From positions 33,480,001-33,544,000 of the forward strand of contig OZ231126.1 in assembly GCA_965153355.1 (NCBI GenBank): 64,000 bases of DNA, read 5' to 3'. The stretch comes from Flaccisagitta enflata (lineage: Eukaryota; Chaetognatha; Sagittoidea; Aphragmophora). Shown piece after piece: positions 59,104 through 64,000 of the stretch (position 1 is the stretch's first letter; every line of letters begins with the position of its first letter). Both the position numbers and the translations under genes were made by a program. Under the pieces are notes generated by a model that made no database searches, was not told the DNA's origin, and saw only the letters and a program-made list of their open reading frames with translations.

Positions 59104-59150
59104 GTGGTTGCTGTTGTTGTTGTTGTTGTTCTCGTTGTTGTTCAAGCTCC
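58670..59150. repeat. Three (TTG)n microsatellites
   Basis: TTG trinucleotide runs at about 58670-58771, 58847-58935 and 59008-59150, separated by short unique sequence. Poly-Val, poly-Leu, poly-Cys and poly-Asn frames are artefacts. Confidence 0.97.
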
Positions 59151-59204
59151 TTTGTGTAGTTCGAAATCCGCGCTTTTGGAAACGAAATATTTTTCCTCTC
59201 TCCC

Positions 59205-59361
59205 CAAGCTCTATATACTGAGCTTCCTCTTTCTACGGAAATCTCTTTGATAAGCGAGATTCTCTATTCAATAGATTTAACCCATCTAATTAAATGATCT
59301 CAACCTGGAAGAAAACCTCGAATAATAGGAGGTTCCGCCATAGTTGTTTTGTCTTGTGACT
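59205..59361. repeat. Left flank of satellite block 5, inverted copy of 51656-51850
   Basis: CGAGATTCTCTATTC, GGTTCCGCCATAGT and GTGACTG match the other flank in reverse complement. GTGACTG abuts the first 15-bp unit. Confidence 0.75.
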
Positions 59362-60650
59362 GCAAAGATACAATCCTCAAAGATACAATCCTCAAAGATA
59401 AAATCCTCAAAGATACAATCCTCAAAGAAACAATCCTCAAAGAAACAATCCTCAAAGATACAATCCTCAAAGATACAATCCTCAAAGATACAATCCTCAA
59501 AGATACAATCCTCAAAGATACAATCCTCAAAGATACAATCCTCAAAGATACAATCCTGAATGATACAATCCTCAAAGATACAATCCTCAATGATACAGTC
59601 CTCAAAGATACAATCCTCAAAGATACAATCCTCAAAGATACAATCCTCAAAGATACAATCCTCAAAGATACAATCCTCAAAGATACAATCCTCATAGATT
59701 CAATCCTCATAGATTTAATCCTCAAAGAAACAATCATCATAGATTCAATCCTCAAAGATACAATCCTCAAAGATACAATCCTCAAAGATACAATCCCCAA
59801 AGATACAATCCTCAAAGATACAATCCTCAAAGATACAATCCTCAAAGATACAATCCTCAAAGATACAATCCTCAAAGATACAATCCTCAAAGATACAATC
59901 CTCAAAGATACAATCCTCAAAGATACAATCCTCAAAGATACAATCCTCAAAGATACAATCCTCAAAGATACAATCCTCAAAGATACAATCCTCAAAGATA
60001 CAATCCTCAAAGATACAATCCTCAAAGATACAATCCTCAAAGATACAATCCTCAAAGATACAATCCTCAAAGATACAATCCTCAAAGATACAATCCTCAA
60101 AGATACAATCCTCAAAGATACAATCCTTAAAGATACAATCCTCAAAGATACAATCCTCAAAGATACAATCCTCAAAGATACAATCCTCAAAGATACAATC
60201 CTCAAAGATACAATCCTCAAAGATACAATCCTCAAAGATACAATCCTCATAGATACAATCCTCAAAGATACAATCCTCAAAGATACAATCCTCAAAGATA
60301 CAATCCTCAAAGATACAATCCTCAAAGATACAATCCTCAAAGATACAATCCTCAAAGATACAATCCTCAAAGATACAATCCTCAAAGATACAATCCTCAA
60401 AGATACAATCCTCAAAGACACAATCCTCAAAGATACAATCCTCCAAGATACAATCCTCCAAGATACAATCTTCCAAGATACAATCGTCCAAGACACAATC
60501 ATCCAAGATACAATCCTCCATGATACAATCCTCCAAGAAACAATCCTCCAAGATACAATCCTCAAAGATACAATCCTCAAAGATACAATCCTCAAAGATA
60601 CAATCCTCAAAGATACAATCCTCAAAGATACAATCCTCAAAGATACCAAT
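59362..60650. repeat. 15-bp satellite, block 5
   Basis: Very homogeneous ATCCTCAAAGATACA units in the same orientation as blocks 1-4, with a CTCCAAG sub-run at 60440-60560 and TCATAGATTCAATCC variants at 59690-59750. Confidence 0.97.
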
Positions 60651-60707
60651 AAGGGCGGCTAATCGCCGTAGGAAAAAAGTCCTAAAGGCTGCTGGAGAAA
60701 ATGAGAG

Positions 60708-60880
<173 letters not shown>

Positions 60881-61154
60881 TAATTAACTCGATTCCGCGT
60901 TTTGGGGAAAAATGAGAAAAATGCGAAAAAATAAAAAAAGATTTAAAAAATCATAGCTCCAAAACTATCGATCGCACAGAATTCTGCTTGGCGTCATCTG
61001 AAAGAGGAGAATTAGCTATTAATTTCATGCGTAGTCCCATTTTTCCCCCAAAATGTATCAACTTCCTCAAACGCTTCATAAAACAAAGGGAAATCCGTTT
61101 TTCTCTGCAGGACTCAAAAAGACCGAAGGGACTTTGTCTCTTCGACTTTTTTCC

Positions 61155-61610
61155 AAACAATCCTCAAAGATACAATCCTCAATGATACAATCCTCAAAGA
61201 TACAATCCTCAAAGATACAATCCTCAAAGATACAATCCTCAAAGATACAATCCTCAAAGATACAATCCTCAAAGATACAATCCTCAAAGATACAATCCTC
61301 AAAGATACAATCTTCAAAGATACAATCTTCAAAGATACAATCCTCAAAGATATACAATCTGCAAAGATACAATCCTCAAAGATACAATCCTCAAAGATAC
61401 AATCCTCAAAGATACAATCCTCAAAGATACAATCCTCAAAGAAACAATCCGCAAAGATACAATCCTCAAAGATACAATCCTCAAAGATACGATCCTCAAA
61501 GATACAATCCTCAAAGATACAATCCTCAAAGATACAATCCTGAAAGATACAACCCTCAAAGATACAATCCTCAAAGATACAATCCTCAAAGATACAATCC
61601 TCAAAGATAC
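61155..61610. repeat. 15-bp satellite, block 6
   Basis: About thirty ATCCTCAAAGATACA units, with a phase break near 61351. 61611-61987 is AT-rich unique sequence with no gene. Confidence 0.96.
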
Positions 61611-61987
61611 CGGGTGGACTTAAAAAAGGTAGCTCTGTATCTGAATAAATGAAAATCTGTTTGTAATGGTTTATTATGTGAATATTTGAAATGATGAATC
61701 TATGAATTTGTATACATGTTTAAAACATACAAATTCAAATTATGTATGATGACCCAAAATAAGTTTTTCTAGGCATTATTGCCCGTTTATAACTAAAAGT
61801 GAAAATTAGTCATTATTAGTGTTTTTGATGTGCGTTTGGTTTTTTACTTAAAAAGTTTTGATGTTTATAGTTTCCTAAGACCCATTTTTATTCAACTATC
61901 TTCATTCAAAAATGAATTTTGTTAAAATTCTTGATTTATAGTCTAATTTAAGTAATATTCTTTAGGTGGTCCGTAATTCAATTCAGT

Positions 61988-62080
61988 TTTTAGTCGCGTG
62001 CACGCGACTCTACAACCCACTCTGTCCGTCGGTCCGTTGGTCGGTCGGTCGGTCGGTCGGTAACACTTTGCTTTTTTGTG
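61988..62080 (+). mobile_element. Short hairpin-headed element, 5' part with perfect 18-bp palindrome
   Basis: AGTCGCGTGCACGCGACT (61992-62009) is a perfect palindrome. It is followed by CTGTCCGTCGGTCCG, GGTCGG repeats and AACACTTTGCTTTTTTGTG, then directly by the TTTTTGGTCA satellite. The order matches 29774-29895. Confidence 0.72.
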
Positions 62081-62968
62081 TCGTTTTTGGTCATTTTTGG
62101 TTGCTTTTAGTCATTTTTGGTCATTTTTGGTTGCTTTTAGTCATTTTTGGTCATTTTTGGTCATTTTGGTCATTTTGGTCATTTTGGTCATTTTGGTCAT
62201 TTTGGTCATTTTGGTCATTTTGGTCATTTTGGTCATTTATGGTCATTTTTGGTCGTTTGTGATCATTCATAATCATTTTTAATCTTTTCTAATCATTTTT
62301 AATCATTTTTGATCATTTTTGGTCATTTTTGGTCATTTTGATCATTTTCGTCATTTTGGCCATTTTGGTCATTTTGGTCATTTTTGGTCATTTTTGATCA
62401 TTTTTGATCATTTTTGATCATTTTGGGTCATTTCTGGTTATTTTTGATCATTTTTTTGTCATTTTCGGTCATTTTTGGTCATTTTGGTCATTTTGGTCAT
62501 ATTGGTCATTTTGGTCATTTTTGATCAATTTTGGTCATATTTGATCATTTTTGGTCATTTTGGGTCATTTTGGGTCGTTTTGGGTCATTTTGTGTCATTT
62601 TTGGACATTTCTGGCTATTTTTGATCATTTTTTGTCATTTTTGGTCTTTTTTGATCATTTTTGGGCATTTTGGTCATATTGGTCATTTTGGTCATTTTTG
62701 ATCAATTTTGGTCATTTTTGATCATTTTTGGTCATTTTTGGTCATTTTGGGTCATCTTGGGTCATTTTGGGTCATTTTGTGTCATTTTTTGTCATTATTG
62801 GTCATTTTTGGTCATTTTTGGTCATTTTTGGTCATTTTTGGTCATTTTTGGACTTTTCAGGTCATTTGAGGTCATTTTAGGTCATTTTAGGTCACTTTGA
62901 TAATTTTTGGTCATTTTTGGTCATTTTTGGTCATTTTTGGTCATTTTTGGTCATTTTTGGTCGTTTTT
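62076..62968. repeat. (TTTTTGGTCA)n satellite
   Basis: Reverse complement of the TGACCAAAA satellite at 8333 and 25166. A block at about 62340-62560 is partly repeated at 62560-62760. Confidence 0.93.
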
Positions 62969-63552
62969 GGGCAGCGGCCCCGAAGGGGCCGATGACCTAT
63001 GCTTTCACACATAGGGGAAATTTTTCCTTCTCCTCCTCCTTCTCCGTCCACCCCCTTCGAAGCTCATATCCTGGCCTTGGGGCCATAATCCTAGTCTAGA
63101 GGCCCAGATCCTGATCTAGAGGCCCAAATTCTTGCCTCAAGACTCAAATCCCAACCTTGAGGGCTCATATCCCAGTCTAGAGGCCCATATCCCAGCCTTG
63201 AAGCCCATATCCCAGACTCGAGGCCCATATCCCAGCCTAGAGGCCCATATCCCAGCCTAGAGGCCCATATCCCAGCCTCGAGGCTCACATCCCAGCATAA
63301 AGGCTCGTATCCCAGCCTAAAGTCTCATATCCCAGCCTCAAGTCTCAAACACCAGCCTTGAGGCTTAAATCACAGCCTCATGGCTCTTATCACAGCCTTT
63401 AGGCTCAAATCACAGACTCGAGGCTCAAATCACAGCCTCATGGCTCAAATCAGAGCCTCATGGCTCAAATCACAGCCTTCAGGCTCAAATTCAATCCTAG
63501 AGCTTCAAAACTTACTAAGCATAGGTCATCGGCCCCTTCGGGGCCGCTGCCC
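62969..63552. mobile_element. TIR element with ~20-bp internal array (best-preserved copy)
   Basis: The ends GGGCAGCGGCCCCGAAGGGG + CCGATGACCTATGCT and their exact complement enclose 584 bp. The interior (about 63060-63500) has ~20-bp units such as AGGCCCATATCCCAGCCTAG. It is flanked on both sides by TTTTTGGTCA satellite. Confidence 0.82.
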
Positions 63553-64000
63553 CTCTCACCATCACACATCACAAATACTCAAATAGGGGCAACGGGTACC
63601 GCTGACCATCTAACGCTTTTGCGACTATTGGTCATTTTGGTCATTTCTGGTCATTTTTGGTCATTTTTGGTCATTCTTGGTTATTTTTGGACATTTTTGT
63701 TCATTTTTGGTCATTTTGGTCATTTTTGGTCTTTTTTGGTCATTTTTGATCATTTTTGGTCATTTTGGCCATATTGGTCATTCTTGGTCATTTTTGGTCA
63801 TCTTTGGTCATCTTTGGTCATTTTGGTCATTTTGGTCATTTTGGTCATTTTTGGTCATTTTTGGTCATTTTTGGTCATTTTGGTTTAAGTCTGCTGGTTA
63901 AAGTCTGCTGGTTAAAGTCTGCTGGTTGAAGTCTGCTGGTTTAAATCTAATGGTTTAAGTATGCAGGTCTAATGGTTTAAGTCTGCTGGTTTAAGTCTGC
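63553..64000. repeat. Junction segment, TTTTGGTCAT satellite and 14-bp TTTAAGTCTGCTGG satellite
   Basis: GGGGCAACGGGTACCGCTGA and CTAACGCTTTTGCGACT (63586-63626) lead into TTTTGGTCAT units (63627-63882), then TTTAAGTCTGCTGG units to the window end. This is the 8041-9025 arrangement in reverse order and complement. Confidence 0.85.

Overview
This is a eukaryotic, almost certainly animal, chromosome segment. It is AT-rich and gene-poor, dominated by tandem repeats, palindromes and mobile-element debris. No bacterial-style operons, rRNA or tRNA genes were found. The only convincing protein-coding locus is a Helitron-superfamily (Helentron/Helitron2-like) transposon. The coding style, the long GT/GA/TTG microsatellites and the satellite-bearing non-autonomous elements suggest an invertebrate, perhaps marine; the species cannot be named from the sequence.

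The centrepiece is 11288-19939. It is one continuous reading frame of 2,883 codons broken by a single in-frame TGA at 14987-14989. In order it encodes: an SGNH/GDSL-type hydrolase domain; a basic linker; a ten-fold 15-residue repeat; a CxxC/CxxC DUF6570-like region; the Helitron_like_N/Rep (HUH, two-tyrosine) nuclease; a Pif1-type superfamily 1 helicase; an AP-endonuclease-like (EEP) domain; and a ubiquitin-specific protease (USP, peptidase C19) domain. Rep and Hel would cut, copy and unwind the element. The EEP nuclease is typical of Helentrons. The SGNH and USP modules at the two ends are the unusual part.

Left of the gene (1-11287) are microsatellites, a 44-bp-TIR element with a 21-bp internal array (1869-2433), a ~162-bp tandem repeat (2906-3800), a 13-bp satellite (3803-4634), an inverted pair enclosing a 772-bp palindrome and a small membrane-protein-like ORF (5292-7325), and 10-14-bp satellites (7398-8985). 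A 600-bp palindrome lies at 9967-10566.

Right of the gene are a 624-bp palindrome (19998-20621), a gene-free stretch, a composite of ~20-bp arrays (23131-25165), more TGACCAAAA satellite, a Tc1/mariner-like MITE (27301-27569), clusters of a short hairpin-headed element family, and a third ~600-bp palindrome (30883-31477).

About 18 kb between 30.5 and 61.6 kb is a single 15-bp satellite (consensus ATCCTCAAAGATACA) in six blocks, with a ~3.5-kb higher-order duplication and inverted flanks at several block edges. The many long open frames in it are artefacts of a unit whose length is a multiple of three and which lacks stops. The right end (61988-64000) carries the same modules as 7.4-9.1 kb in opposite orientation. 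Overall the window looks like a nest of Helentron-derived and palindromic elements whose internal arrays have expanded.
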